Translations under genes and position numbers: made by a program | The notes under the pieces: generated by a model | Seen by the model: only the letters and a program-made list of their open reading frames with translations | What the model was told of the DNA's origin: nothing | Database searches by the model: none | NCBI RefSeq assembly: GCF_003325755.1 | Contig: NZ_QORI02000017.1 | Span: 29,753-93,752, forward strand | Length of the DNA stretch: 64,000 nt | Direction of reading: 5' to 3' | DNA from: Pseudomonas sp. SST3 | GTDB lineage: Bacteria > Pseudomonadota > Gammaproteobacteria > Pseudomonadales > Pseudomonadaceae | Shown: positions 34,644 through 44,290 of the stretch, in pieces | How the letters are laid out: each line of letters opens with the position of its first letter | Numbering within the stretch: the stretch's first letter is position 1

Positions 34644-35933
34644 TCAGCTTTCACCCTGTTCGCGGGCGATAGCACGATAACCGATGTCGTGGCGGTAGAA
34701 GTGACCTTCCCACTCGATGCGAGCGGCCAATGCATAGGCGTTCTGTTGGGCGGCTGACACCGTTTCGCCCATGGCGGTTGCGCAGAGCACGCGGCCGCCG
34801 GCTGTGGTGATCATCCCATCTTGCAGCGCTGTGCCGGCATGGAAGACCTTGCCGTCCAGCTTGGCGGCTGCGTCCAGGCCTTGAATCGGGGCGCCCTTGG
34901 CGTAATCGCCCGGATAGCCGCCAGCAGCGAGCACGACACCGAGGCTCGGCCGTGGATCCCATTGCGCCTCGATCTTGTTCAGCGCCTTGGCCAGGGCGGC
35001 CTCCACCAGCAGAACCAGGCTCGATTGCAAGCGCAACATGATCGGCTGGGTTTCGGGATCACCGAAGCGACAGTTGAATTCGATTACCTTGGGCGCCCCG
35101 CTCCGGTCGATCATCAGGCCAGCATAGAGGAAGCCGGTATAGACGTTGCCTTCCGCAGCCATGCCCTTGACGGTCGGCCAGATCACTTCGTCCATGACGC
35201 GCTGATGAATCTCGGCGGTGACCACCGGCGCTGGCGAGTAGGCACCCATGCCGCCAGTGTTCGGGCCCGTATCGCCATCGCCGACGCGCTTGTGATCCTG
35301 ACTGGTGGCCATCGGCAGCACGTTGGCGCCATCGACCATGACGATAAAGCTGGCTTCCTCGCCGTCGAGAAATTCTTCGATCACCACCCGGGCGCCCGCA
35401 TCGCCAAAGGCATTGCCGGAGAGCATGTCGCGCACGGCATCCTCGGCTTCTGCCAGAGTCATGGCGACGATCACGCCTTTGCCGGCCGCCAGGCCGTCGG
35501 CCTTGATCACGATCGGCGCGCCTTTCTCCTGGAGATAGGCGAGCGCCGGTTCGATCTCGGTGAAGTTCTGGTAGTCCGCCGTGGGAATCTTGTGGCGGGC
35601 CAGGAAATCTTTGGTGAAGGCCTTGGAGCCTTCCAGCTGTGCGGCGGCCGCGGTGGGACCGAAGCAATCCAGGCCGCGCATGCGGAACAGATCGACCACG
35701 CCTTTGACCAGCGGCGCTTCGGGGCCGACGATGGTCAGCTGCACATTCTGCTCGGCGAAGTCGGCCAGTTGCTCGATGGCCAGCACGTCTATAGCGACGT
35801 TTTCGCATTTCGCTTCGGTGGCCGTGCCGGCATTGCCGGGGGCGACGAAGACCTTTTCGACGCGTGGATCCTGGGCGACCTTCCAGGCCAGAGCGTGCTC
35901 ACGGCCTCCGCTGCCGATGATCAGTACGTTCAT
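34644..35933 (-). CDS. purD: Phosphoribosylamine-glycine ligase
   Basis: Second step of purine synthesis, joining glycine to phosphoribosylamine. The 429-residue ATP-grasp protein begins MNVLIIGSGGREHALAWK and shows GPEAPLVKGVVD, KADGLAAGKGVIVA, TGGMGAYSPAPV and EFNCRFGDPETQ. The ATG at 35933 has AAGGAG eight bases upstream; a 12-residue longer in-frame start is rejected. It lies downstream of purH on the same strand with a 201-base gap, and retS follows. Confidence 0.98.
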   Translation of the reverse strand: MNVLIIGSGGREHALAWKVAQDPRVEKVFVAPGNAGTATEAKCENVAIDVLAIEQLADFAEQNVQLTIVGPEAPLVKGVVDLFRMRGLDCFGPTAAAAQLEGSKAFTKDFLARHKIPTADYQNFTEIEPALAYLQEKGAPIVIKADGLAAGKGVIVAMTLAEAEDAVRDMLSGNAFGDAGARVVIEEFLDGEEASFIVMVDGANVLPMATSQDHKRVGDGDTGPNTGGMGAYSPAPVVTAEIHQRVMDEVIWPTVKGMAAEGNVYTGFLYAGLMIDRSGAPKVIEFNCRFGDPETQPIMLRLQSSLVLLVEAALAKALNKIEAQWDPRPSLGVVLAAGGYPGDYAKGAPIQGLDAAAKLDGKVFHAGTALQDGMITTAGGRVLCATAMGETVSAAQQNAYALAARIEWEGHFYRHDIGYRAIAREQGES

Positions 35934-36134
35934 TGCGTTCTCCTTAGGGAGTCGGGCCTGTGGCCCCAATGGTGGATGCTATAAGCGTCATCCACGCTAC
36001 GAAAACGAGCGAGCTCGCAGTCGGGCTGGTAGATGCAAGGCAGCGGTCCCGGCCCCATGCGGAGTTGCCTTCTGGCAATGAGCGTAGGGGCGGGGCGGGC
36101 GCGCCGCAGATGCCGGTCCGGGTGCGGCCGATAA

Positions 36135-37739
36135 TCAGTGCCTGAAGTGGCGCATGCCGGTGAACACCATGGCGATGCCAGCTTCGTCGGCAGCGGCAAT
36201 CACCTCGGCATCGCGCATCGATCCGCCGGGCTGGATCACGGCGGTGATGCCGGCCTTGGCTGCATTGTCGATGCCGTCGCGGAAGGGGAAGAAGGCGTCG
36301 CTCGCCATCACCGCGCCCGGAACCGGCAGCCCGGCATGCTCAGCCTTGATCGCGGCGATGCGCGCGGAGTTGACCCGGCTCATCTGGCCTGCACCAACGC
36401 CTACGGTCTGACGGTTCTTGGCATAGACGATGGCGTTGGATTTGACGAACTTGGCTACTTTCCAAGCGAAGATCAAATCGTGGACTTCCTGCTCGCTGGG
36501 CGCGCGCTTGGTCACGACCTTGAGGTCGGCTTCGCTGATCATTCCGATGTCTCGGCTCTGTACCAACAGCCCACCATTGACGCGCTTGAAGTCCCAGCCC
36601 GGGGCACGTTCGGCCGGCCACTGGCCGCACTCCAGCAGGCGTACGTTGGCTTTGCTGGACACCACGTTGCGGGCCTCGGCGGAAATGGTTGGCGCGATGA
36701 TCACCTCGACGAACTGACGCTCGACGATAGCCTTGGCTGTTTCACCGTCCAGTTCTCGGTTGAAGGCAATGATGCCGCCGAACGCCGATTCGCTGTCGGT
36801 GGCGTAGGCCAATTCATAGGCTTGGCGGATGCCGCCTTCGTCGTCCGGTACCACGGCAACGCCGCAGGGATTGGCGTGCTTGACGATGACGCAGGCCGGC
36901 TTGACGAAGCTCTTCACGCATTCCAGCGCGGCGTCAGTGTCGGCCACATTGTTGAAGGACAGCTCTTTGCCCTGCCATTGGCGGGCAGTCGCAACGCAGG
37001 CCTCGTCAGCGGTTTCGACGTAGAAGGCCGCAATCTGATGTGGATTTTCACCGTAGCGCATGTCCTGCGCCTTGACGAACTGGGTGGTAAAGGTGCGCGG
37101 CAGCAGGCTGCGGCCTTCGGTGGAAAGTGTCTCGGCGCTCTGGTCGACGGTGCCGAGGTAATTGGCGATCATGCCGTCGTAGGACGCGGTGTGCTCGAAC
37201 GCCTTGAGCGCCAGGTCGAAGCGCTGGGCATAGGTCAGTCCGCCGTTCTGCAGGTCCTCGATGACGCTGGCATAGTCATCGGCGTTGACCACGATAGCGA
37301 CATCCTTGTGGTTCTTCGCGGCGCTGCGGACCATGGTCGGGCCGCCGATATCGATGTTCTCGATGGCGTCCGGCAGAGAGCAACCAGGCTTGGCGACGGT
37401 AGCAGCGAAGGGGTAGAGATTGACTGCGACCAGGTCGATGGGGTTGATGCCATGCTCGGCCATGACCGCACCATCAAGATCACGGCGGCCGAGGATGCCA
37501 CCGTGGATCTTCGGATGCAGGGTTTTCACCCGGCCGTCCATCATTTCCGGAAAGCCGGTGTAATCGGCGACTTCGACTGCGGCGATGTCATTTTCACGCA
37601 GCAGCTTGAAGGTGCCGCCGGTGGACAGTATCTCGACGCCGAGAGCAACGAGCTCGCGGGCAAATTCAATGACGCCGGTCTTGTCGGACACGCTGATCAG
37701 CGCGCGGCGGACGGGGAGGCGGGTGCTTTGGTCGGTCAT
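36135..37739 (-). CDS. purH: Bifunctional AICAR transformylase / IMP cyclohydrolase
   Basis: Carries out the last two steps of IMP synthesis. The 534-residue protein has the N-terminal cyclohydrolase domain ([30 protein letters not shown]) and the C-terminal transformylase ([10 protein letters not shown], with the catalytic Lys-His, and ending [11 protein letters not shown]). The ATG at 37739 has AGGA seven bases away. An ATG two codons earlier abuts the ribosome-binding site. Upstream of purD. Confidence 0.98.
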   Translation of the reverse strand: MTDQSTRLPVRRALISVSDKTGVIEFARELVALGVEILSTGGTFKLLRENDIAAVEVADYTGFPEMMDGRVKTLHPKIHGGILGRRDLDGAVMAEHGINPIDLVAVNLYPFAATVAKPGCSLPDAIENIDIGGPTMVRSAAKNHKDVAIVVNADDYASVIEDLQNGGLTYAQRFDLALKAFEHTASYDGMIANYLGTVDQSAETLSTEGRSLLPRTFTTQFVKAQDMRYGENPHQIAAFYVETADEACVATARQWQGKELSFNNVADTDAALECVKSFVKPACVIVKHANPCGVAVVPDDEGGIRQAYELAYATDSESAFGGIIAFNRELDGETAKAIVERQFVEVIIAPTISAEARNVVSSKANVRLLECGQWPAERAPGWDFKRVNGGLLVQSRDIGMISEADLKVVTKRAPSEQEVHDLIFAWKVAKFVKSNAIVYAKNRQTVGVGAGQMSRVNSARIAAIKAEHAGLPVPGAVMASDAFFPFRDGIDNAAKAGITAVIQPGGSMRDAEVIAAADEAGIAMVFTGMRHFRH

Positions 37740-37824
37740 AGACATTTCCTAGGAGCTACAGGCTGCAAGCGGGAGGCCCCAGGCGAAACGGCTTGCTACC
37801 GTTCTCTCGGAGCGCGCCACTGTG

Positions 37825-38145
37825 TCAGAGAAGATCGTACTGCTTGAGTTTCTTGCGCAGGGTGCCGCGATTCAGACCCAGCAGCTCTGAGGCTTTGGTC
37901 TGGTTACCCTTGACGTAATTCATCACGGTTTCGAGCAGCGGCGCTTCCACTTCGGAAAGCACCAGGTTGTAAACGTCCGTGACGTCAGCGCCTTCGAGAT
38001 GGGCGAAATAGTTGTGCAACGCCTTCTCTACACTGCCGCGCAGGGTCTGGCCTGCTTCGCTTGGTGTGTTGAGGTGTTGCTTGAGGTTCACGTTGTCGCT
38101 CACGGATGTTATTCCAGTTACCAGTGTTTCGTTCAACAGCGTCAT
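37825..38145 (-). CDS. fis: Nucleoid-associated regulator Fis
   Basis: Fis is a small dimeric DNA-bending protein that activates rRNA promoters and shapes the nucleoid during fast growth. The 106-residue protein has the flexible N-terminal arm and a C-terminal helix-turn-helix ([20 protein letters not shown]). The start overlaps the dusB stop by four bases (ATGA), the conserved dusB-fis operon arrangement. Its product may act on the rrn promoters at the right end of this window; no specific sites were verified. Confidence 0.97.
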   Translation of the reverse strand: MTLLNETLVTGITSVSDNVNLKQHLNTPSEAGQTLRGSVEKALHNYFAHLEGADVTDVYNLVLSEVEAPLLETVMNYVKGNQTKASELLGLNRGTLRKKLKQYDLL

Positions 38146-39155
38146 GCAGCCACCCCTTTTCCATCCCCTGAATCAGGGCCTGTTCGGCGTTCGGCCAGAA
38201 AGGCCCGAACACTGGCGCATTGCGCGTCCCTGTCTTCCAAACCATTGAACCGGGCGCGGTACTCGCGCGCGCCGGGTAGTGTTGCGAGATACCAACTGAC
38301 ATGCTTGCGCGCGATTCGTACACCCATCACATCGCCGTAAAACGAGTGCAGGGCCTGCAGATGCTCCAGCAGGATGCTTTGGACTTCAGTCAGGTCCGGC
38401 GGAGCCAGCAGCTCACCGGTTGCCAGGTAGTGATTGATTTCGCGAAAAATCCAGGGTCTCCCCTGGGCTGCCCGACCAATCAACAGTGCGTCGGCTCCTG
38501 TTGCCTTCAATACCTGGCTCGCCTTCAGCGGCGTATCGATATCTCCATTGGCAAATACCGGAATCGATACCGCCTGCTTGATCGCCGCGATGGTGTCGTA
38601 CTCGGCTTCGCCCGTGTAAAGGTCAGCCCGTGTACGACCATGCACGGCCAGCGCTGCGATTCCGGATTGTTCGGCGATCTTCGCCACCGTAAGTCCGTTT
38701 TTGTTCTGCCTGTCCCAGCCGGTGCGGATCTTCAAGGTCACCGGAACGTCAACCGCACCGACCACGGCCTCGAGTATTTCCGAGACGAGCCGTTCGTCTT
38801 TCATCAGCGCCGAACCGGCAGCCTTGTTGCAAACCTTTTTCGCTGGGCAGCCCATATTAATATCGATGATCTGCGCGCCAAGCTCGACGTTGCGAATGGC
38901 GGCCTCGGCAAGCATCCGTGAGTCGCCCCCGGCGATCTGCACGGAACGGGGCTCCGGATCTCCTTCATGCAATAGGCGCAAACGCGACTTGCGGCTATTC
39001 CATAGGCGTACGTCGCTGGTCACCATTTCCGATACCACCAAGCCGGCACCGAGACGCCGACATAACTGACGGAACGGTTGATCGGTCACGCCAGCCATGG
39101 GCGCGAGGATCAATCGATTCGGAAGGGTATAAGGACCGATGCGTACCGCTGACAT
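38142..39155 (-). CDS. dusB: tRNA-dihydrouridine synthase B
   Basis: An FMN enzyme that reduces uridine to dihydrouridine in the tRNA D loop. The 337-residue TIM-barrel protein shows [13 protein letters not shown], the catalytic-Cys region [32 protein letters not shown] and [12 protein letters not shown]. It is the first gene of the dusB-fis operon. A likely -10 box (TATTAT) lies at 39216-39221, about 60 bases upstream of the ATG, with a repeat element just upstream. Confidence 0.97.
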   Translation of the reverse strand: MSAVRIGPYTLPNRLILAPMAGVTDQPFRQLCRRLGAGLVVSEMVTSDVRLWNSRKSRLRLLHEGDPEPRSVQIAGGDSRMLAEAAIRNVELGAQIIDINMGCPAKKVCNKAAGSALMKDERLVSEILEAVVGAVDVPVTLKIRTGWDRQNKNGLTVAKIAEQSGIAALAVHGRTRADLYTGEAEYDTIAAIKQAVSIPVFANGDIDTPLKASQVLKATGADALLIGRAAQGRPWIFREINHYLATGELLAPPDLTEVQSILLEHLQALHSFYGDVMGVRIARKHVSWYLATLPGAREYRARFNGLEDRDAQCASVRAFLAERRTGPDSGDGKGVAA

Positions 39156-39215
39156 GAAGATTCCCTGCTTGGAGCCTGCTTGTTAGGTCGATCGGGACAG
39201 CAAAAAAGGGTGTGC

Positions 39216-39269
39216 ATAATACCCGCTCCGGATGACGGGTTAAAGGTTGTTCTGAACAAATTCTGAACA
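39216..39269 (-). promoter_or_regulatory. Candidate dusB-fis promoter with duplicated upstream element
   Basis: On the minus strand TATTAT (39216-39221) is a good -10 box; the -35 position (about 39239-39244) is poor. Directly upstream are two copies of TGTTCAGAA, 11 bases apart (39250-39258 and 39261-39269). The left copy is part of a perfect 11-base palindrome, TGTTCTGAACA (39248-39258). One helical turn of spacing next to a weak -35 suggests an activator site, but no factor is assigned. Confidence 0.45.
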
Positions 39270-39351
39270 GCCTCAAGCTTATAACCGGCAGCGGGATTGG
39301 CACGTCGATGCGACAGGCGGCGCTCTAGGACGCCGCCATCCGAGCGAACGT

Positions 39352-40644
39352 CTATTCGGGAGAGCGGAAGCTCAGGCTGTAGTTGACGGCCTTGGCGCCT
39401 GGGTCAAGGATGTCCAGCGCGATGTGAATCGGGATCTGCGATGGCATTTGCCGCTGGCCGGCGAGCTCCCCGGAGAGATACTCACCGGGCTTGAAAATAC
39501 GGCGCGCCTGGGTCTGCCCGTTGATGTCGTCGAAGCGGATTTCCAACAGCGGGAACGGCTGAGCGAAGGAGGCGCGGTTGTAGATGATCGCATCGACCAC
39601 TAGCGCTCCCGCGAAATCCGGATGGCTGCGCACCACCAGATTACTGCTCTTGATCTGGCTGATATCCACGCGGGGTGGCAATTCGCAGCCCAGCGCAGGG
39701 CAGATTTTCTCGAGCCATGGCCGGTATTCGTCCTGCCGCGCCACTTCGTCGAAATTGTACGCCACGTACTGGGCCGCCAGAGCAAGCAGGGCGATCAGGT
39801 TCAAAAGCCCCCAGCCTAACCAGCGGCCCCAGGGCCGGCGGCGCGCTTGCCAATCGAGCTGCAATGGCTCGTCATCGAGCTCGAACAGGGGGTCTTCATC
39901 CCTGCGACTCGAGCGATCCACGGTGCGCTGGTCCTCGTCGTCGGAGCTTTCCGGCAAGCTGGTATGTGGCGGCTCGTCATCGGTCTCGATAACGCTATCA
40001 AATACGGGCTCGACTCGGTCTTCTGGGTTAAGACCTTTCGCCAGCGGGCCGGGCGGGTTCGTCAACGGGCTGGGCGGCGCTGGGTGCTCGGCGCTGACGG
40101 GGGTGAAGTGCAGTTCCGCCGTGCCGGAGGATGATTCGGTTGTGAAGGATGGTTCCGCTTCTGTGTGAGGGTCGGAATCTGGCGTGTCGCTTTCAGCACG
40201 GAGCAACTGTTCGGCCCAAACCTCGTCAGCCTCGGTTGGCTGATCGTCGAGGCGAGACTGCAGGCTCTCCCTGGATTGCGGCTCGAGCTCCAGAAACTCA
40301 CGCGACAGTTCCAACTCCTGCCGCTCGAGCTTCGCCAGTTCTTCGTCCAGATCGAGGTTGTCCAGGTCCAGATCGTCGTGGATCCACAACGTACTGTCTT
40401 CAACCGCAGGCGTCGTCTGCGGTTGTGTTCTGGCTTGTGCAGGAGCGGTAACGAGGGGGCTGCCGGCTGTGGCTGTATCCGCCGTATTGCCGTCGTTCGC
40501 ATCGCCCCCTTGCAGGTGGCGGGCTGCATTGAACAACTCCATGCACGCGCCGCAGCGCACCACGCCATGGGCAGCAGCGAGCTGGGTGCGACTGACACGG
40601 AAACTGGTGCGGCAATGTGGGCACTGGGTGACGAAGCTGGTCAT
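39352..40644 (-). CDS. Zinc-ribbon and DUF3426 domain membrane protein
   Basis: A 430-residue protein of unknown function. The N-terminus is an MJ0042-type zinc ribbon (CPHCRTSF ... RCGACMELF, two CxxC pairs). A long acidic, low-complexity region (about 60-250) follows, then one membrane segment (LLNLIALLALAAQYVAYNF) and a C-terminal periplasmic DUF3426 domain (DISQIKSSNLVVRSHPDFAG to LSFRSPE). Its place between prmA and dusB-fis is conserved in Pseudomonas. It ends 196 bases before the dusB start, with no obvious terminator. Confidence 0.85.
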   Translation of the reverse strand: MTSFVTQCPHCRTSFRVSRTQLAAAHGVVRCGACMELFNAARHLQGGDANDGNTADTATAGSPLVTAPAQARTQPQTTPAVEDSTLWIHDDLDLDNLDLDEELAKLERQELELSREFLELEPQSRESLQSRLDDQPTEADEVWAEQLLRAESDTPDSDPHTEAEPSFTTESSSGTAELHFTPVSAEHPAPPSPLTNPPGPLAKGLNPEDRVEPVFDSVIETDDEPPHTSLPESSDDEDQRTVDRSSRRDEDPLFELDDEPLQLDWQARRRPWGRWLGWGLLNLIALLALAAQYVAYNFDEVARQDEYRPWLEKICPALGCELPPRVDISQIKSSNLVVRSHPDFAGALVVDAIIYNRASFAQPFPLLEIRFDDINGQTQARRIFKPGEYLSGELAGQRQMPSQIPIHIALDILDPGAKAVNYSLSFRSPE

Positions 40645-40761
40645 GCATTGGTCCGGCGGAAATGCCCGTAGTCTAGCGCATGCGTGCCGATGAGCGGCAG
40701 CGGCGGTTCGCGGTGGGATCGCGGATTTGTTTGGACGATCCCGCTCGATACTCGGCCGGGT

Positions 40762-41643
40762 TCAGCGGTGCCGGGTGCCGGTGATTCGTACCCAGCCGTC
40801 TTTCTCCGCGGTAGGGTCAAGGTCGAAATGGCCCGCGTAGGCGGCACGGACGTCCTCGGCCTGCTCGGCCAGGACTCCCGACAGGGCCAGACGGCCGCCC
40901 GGCTTGACCCGTTCGATGATTTGCGGCGCCAGCGCCACCAGCGGGCCGGCGAGAATGTTGGCCACGACGACGTCAAACTCACCCCCCGGCAACTGCTCCG
41001 GCAGGTAGAGCGGGAGGCGTTCCGGAGCGATGCCGTTGCGCCCGGCGTTGTCACGCGATGCTTCCAGCGCCTGCACGTCGATGTCGGTACCCACCGCTCG
41101 CTCGGCTCCCAGGAGCAGGGCGGCAATGGCGAGAATGCCCGACCCGCAGCCAAAATCCAGCACCTGCAGGCCGTCCAGCCGCTGAGCATCCAGCCATTCC
41201 AGGCACAGTGCCGTTGTCGGGTGGGTGCCCGTGCCGAAGGCGAGGCCCGGATCGAGCAGCAGGTTTACTGCATCCGGTTCGGGGGCGGCGTGCCAGCTGG
41301 GCACGATCCACAGCCGGCGGCCAAAACGCATGGGATGGAAGTTATCCATCCAGCTGCGTTCCCAGTCCTGGTCTTCGATGCGCTCCAGTTGGTAGTTGGG
41401 TAGTTCGCCACTGACCAATAGCTGCAAATGGGCGAGCAGGTTGGCCTCGTCGGTATCGCTTTCGAACAGGGCCAGCAGGTGGGTGTGCGACCACAGCGGT
41501 GTGGTGCCGAGATCAGGCTCGAAGATCGGCTGGTCTTCGGCATCCATGAAGGTTACTGATACTGCACCGACGCCCAGCAGCGCGTCTTCGAGGGTTTCCG
41601 CCTGTTCTGGAGTAATAGCGAGACGAAGTTGTAACCAGGACAT
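40762..41643 (-). CDS. prmA: Ribosomal protein L11 methyltransferase
   Basis: Trimethylates several amino groups of ribosomal protein L11. The 293-residue protein has the N-terminal substrate-binding domain ([20 protein letters not shown]), then a SAM-binding Rossmann domain with [29 protein letters not shown] and [15 protein letters not shown]. The ATG at 41643 is 145 bases downstream of accC on the same strand, with a stem-loop between. Confidence 0.97.
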   Translation of the reverse strand: MSWLQLRLAITPEQAETLEDALLGVGAVSVTFMDAEDQPIFEPDLGTTPLWSHTHLLALFESDTDEANLLAHLQLLVSGELPNYQLERIEDQDWERSWMDNFHPMRFGRRLWIVPSWHAAPEPDAVNLLLDPGLAFGTGTHPTTALCLEWLDAQRLDGLQVLDFGCGSGILAIAALLLGAERAVGTDIDVQALEASRDNAGRNGIAPERLPLYLPEQLPGGEFDVVVANILAGPLVALAPQIIERVKPGGRLALSGVLAEQAEDVRAAYAGHFDLDPTAEKDGWVRITGTRHR

Positions 41644-41740
41644 GAAAGCCTCTTGGATATGGACGGCCGCTCGAGCGGGCGGTCAGAAAAGAGCAAGCTT
41701 ACTGCGCAGCGGCGCTGGCTTCCATCATTCGAATGCGTCA

Positions 41741-41774
41741 GAAACGACAAGGGCCGCCATCGGCAGCCCTTGTC
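41741..41774 (-). terminator. Probable terminator between accC and prmA
   Basis: A perfect nine-pair stem (41746-41754 with 41766-41774), with three more inner pairs, is followed on the minus strand by GTTTC. The U tract is short, so read-through into prmA is possible. Confidence 0.5.
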
Positions 41775-41788
41775 AGCGCAACACTGGA

Positions 41789-43138
41789 TCAGTGCTTGTC
41801 CATACCCAGTTTCTTTTCCAAGTAATGGATGTTCACGCCGCCCTTACAAAACCCTTCGTCGCGAACCAGATCCCGGTGCAGCGGGATATTGGTCTTGATG
41901 CCGTCGACGACGATTTCGTCCAAGGCATTGCGCATGCGCACCATGGCCTCTTCGCGAGTGGCACCGTAGGTGATCAGCTTGCCGATCAGCGAGTCGTAGT
42001 TCGGTGGTACCGAATAGCCGCTGTACAGATGCGAATCGACCCGCACGCCATTACCACCGGGGGCATGGAAGTGCTTGACCTTACCTGGGCTGGGCAGGAA
42101 GTTGGAGGGGTCCTCCGCGTTGATCCGGCATTCCAGCGAATGTCCGCGAATGACCACGTCTTCCTGCTTGATCGAGAGCTTGTTGCCGGCGGCAATACTC
42201 AGCATTTCCTTGACGATATCGACACCAGTAACCATCTCGGTTACCGGATGCTCAACCTGAACGCGGGTGTTCATTTCGATGAAATAGAAGCGGCCGTCTT
42301 CGTAAAGGAACTCGAAGGTGCCAGCACCGCGGTAGCCAATCTCGACGCAGGCGTCGGTGCAGCGCTTGAGTACTTCTTCGCGTGCCTTCTCGTCAATGTA
42401 AGGAGCTGGTGCTTCTTCCAGAACTTTTTGGTGACGGCGCTGCAACGAGCAGTCCCGATCGCCCAGGTGAATGGCGTTGCCCTGGCCGTCGGAGAGAACC
42501 TGGATTTCCACGTGGCGTGGATTGCCGAGGAACTTCTCCAGATAGACCATCGGATTGCCGAACGCCGCGCCAGCTTCGGTACGGGTCAGCTTCGCCGACT
42601 TGATCAGGTCTTCTTCCTGGTAAACCACGCGCATGCCGCGACCACCGCCGCCGCCTGCCGCTTTGATGATCACCGGATAGCCGACCTCGCGGGCGATGCG
42701 CAGTGCTTCGCTCTCGTCTTCCGGCAGCGGGCCGTCGGAGCCAGGCACCACGGGCACGCCGGCTTTGATCATGGCGTCCTTGGCCGAGACCTTGTCACCC
42801 ATGAGGCGAATGGTTTCGGCTCTCGGCCCAACGAAGGCAAAGCCGGAGTTCTCAACCTGTTCGGCGAAGTCGGCGTTCTCTGCCAGAAACCCGTAGCCCG
42901 GGTGTATAGCTGTCGCACCGGTCACTTCCGCCGCGGCAATGATTGCCGGGATATGAAGGTAGGAGTTGGTCGCAAGGGCGGGACCGATGCAGACGGACTC
43001 ATCGGCCAAGGCCAGGTGCATCAACTCGCGGTCGGCGGTGGAATGCACCGCGACGGTCTTGATCCCCAGCTCCTTGCAGGCTCGCAAAATCCGCAGGGCG
43101 ATTTCACCGCGGTTGGCGATTAGTACTTTTTCCAACAT
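41789..43138 (-). CDS. accC: Biotin carboxylase subunit of acetyl-CoA carboxylase
   Basis: Carboxylates biotin on AccB using ATP and bicarbonate, the first half of the malonyl-CoA step of fatty acid synthesis. The 449-residue protein has [18 protein letters not shown], the ATP-grasp [14 protein letters not shown], and the [18 protein letters not shown] active-site stretch. The ATG at 43138 is preceded by GGAGA; a seven-residue longer in-frame start is rejected. Lies 17 bases after accB. Confidence 0.98.
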   Translation of the reverse strand: MLEKVLIANRGEIALRILRACKELGIKTVAVHSTADRELMHLALADESVCIGPALATNSYLHIPAIIAAAEVTGATAIHPGYGFLAENADFAEQVENSGFAFVGPRAETIRLMGDKVSAKDAMIKAGVPVVPGSDGPLPEDESEALRIAREVGYPVIIKAAGGGGGRGMRVVYQEEDLIKSAKLTRTEAGAAFGNPMVYLEKFLGNPRHVEIQVLSDGQGNAIHLGDRDCSLQRRHQKVLEEAPAPYIDEKAREEVLKRCTDACVEIGYRGAGTFEFLYEDGRFYFIEMNTRVQVEHPVTEMVTGVDIVKEMLSIAAGNKLSIKQEDVVIRGHSLECRINAEDPSNFLPSPGKVKHFHAPGGNGVRVDSHLYSGYSVPPNYDSLIGKLITYGATREEAMVRMRNALDEIVVDGIKTNIPLHRDLVRDEGFCKGGVNIHYLEKKLGMDKH

Positions 43139-43155
43139 CGCTGGTTCTCCGCGGT

Positions 43156-43614
43156 TCAAACGATGGTGAACAGCGGCTGGTCGTATTCGACCGGCTGACC
43201 ATTCTCCACCAGGATGGATTCGATGGTGCCGCTGGTTTCGGCCTCGATGTGGTTCATCATCTTCATGGCTTCGACGATGCAGAGGATGTCGCCCTTCTTA
43301 ACGCTCTGGCCCACTTCAACGAAGCTGGCCGACTCTGGGGAAGAGGCGCGGTAGAAGGTACCGACCATCGGCGAGCGAACCACGGTGCCATTGAGCTTGG
43401 GCTGGGCCGGCGCGGCATCTGCAGCTGCCGGGGCGGCGGCCGGAGCGGCTGCGGGTGCCGGCATCGGAGCCTGGGCGTAAAAAGGCTGCTGCATGGCCAC
43501 TTGCTTGCTGTGGCGGCTGATGCGAACGGATTCTTCGCCCTCGTGAATTTCCAGCTCGTCGATACCGGACTCTTCCAGCAGCTCGATCAGTTTTTTAACT
43601 TTGCGAATATCCAT
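43156..43614 (-). CDS. accB: Biotin carboxyl carrier protein
   Basis: Carries biotin between AccC and the transcarboxylase AccAD. The 152-residue protein starts [20 protein letters not shown]. It has a flexible Ala/Pro linker (about residues 45-70) and a C-terminal biotinyl domain with the biotinylated Lys in EAMKMMN. Longer in-frame starts precede the conserved N-terminus and are rejected. It forms an operon with accC (17-base gap), probably with aroQ upstream (79-base gap). Confidence 0.97.
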   Translation of the reverse strand: MDIRKVKKLIELLEESGIDELEIHEGEESVRISRHSKQVAMQQPFYAQAPMPAPAAAPAAAPAAADAAPAQPKLNGTVVRSPMVGTFYRASSPESASFVEVGQSVKKGDILCIVEAMKMMNHIEAETSGTIESILVENGQPVEYDQPLFTIV

Positions 43615-43693
43615 GAAGCGGTAACTCCCAGGTAAGTTCATAAGGCATTGCTGCTCGCTTCTTCGAGGCCGGCGCATGCCGCGCGCGGTCCTG

Positions 43694-44137
43694 TCAGGAA
43701 GCAGCGAGTTGTTCCAGGGCGGCCTCCAATGCCAGGCGGTAGCCGCTGGCGCCAAGGCCGCAGATCACCCCTACCGCGACATCCGAAAAATAGGAGTGAT
43801 GGCGGAAAGGTTCACGCTTGTGCACGTTGGACAGGTGCACTTCGATGAATGGGATGCTCACCGCCAGCAGCGCGTCACGTAACGCGACGCTGGTATGCGT
43901 GAAGGCGGCGGGATTGATCAGGATGAAGTCCACACCTTCGTCGCGCGCGGCATGGATGCGCTCGATCAGTTCGTATTCGGCGTTGGACTGCAGATGTAGC
44001 AGGTGATGGCCGGCATCGCGGGCCCGTTGCTCCAATCCCTGGTTGATCTGCGCCAGCGTAATTGCGCCATAAACACCGGGTTCGCGAGTGCCGAGCAGAT
44101 TCAGGTTCGGGCCGTGGAGGACCAGAAGCGTCGCCAT
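43694..44137 (-). CDS. aroQ: Type II 3-dehydroquinate dehydratase
   Basis: Third step of the shikimate pathway. The 147-residue protein begins [20 protein letters not shown] and shows [32 protein letters not shown] and [17 protein letters not shown], the conserved active-site stretches (Tyr24-equivalent loop, His101- and Arg108-equivalents in the last). The ATG at 44137 follows AAGGAA by seven bases. It heads the aroQ-accB-accC unit. Confidence 0.97.
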   Translation of the reverse strand: MATLLVLHGPNLNLLGTREPGVYGAITLAQINQGLEQRARDAGHHLLHLQSNAEYELIERIHAARDEGVDFILINPAAFTHTSVALRDALLAVSIPFIEVHLSNVHKREPFRHHSYFSDVAVGVICGLGASGYRLALEAALEQLAAS

Positions 44138-44290
44138 GAGTATTCCTTGTTGTTCTGTCCAATCAGCGCCTTCGACAGGCACGATGGGTGAAGGGAAAAA
44201 CTATGCACGAAGGGAGGGCTGACTGTCCAGTCATGTCTCGATCGGCGTAAATGCCGGCATTATGACTGGAGATTGCTGCAGGAGCTCCCG

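Noticed and set aside
35972..35995. Seven-pair inverted repeat in the purD-purH gap as a terminator or REP-type element
   Set aside because: No T tract on either side and no second copy noticed in the window; too weak to call.
37740..37824. Purine riboswitch upstream of purD or downstream of fis
   Set aside because: The gap is short and shows none of the conserved purine-aptamer loops.
36138..37847. 569-codon open frame on the plus strand
   Set aside because: It is the antisense of purH, a fully conserved gene. High G+C with strong codon bias leaves the opposite strand open; no ribosome-binding site or family resemblance.
41396..43123. 575-codon open frame on the plus strand
   Set aside because: Antisense of accC and of the start of prmA; composition (many His, Gly, Ala) is that of a shadow frame.
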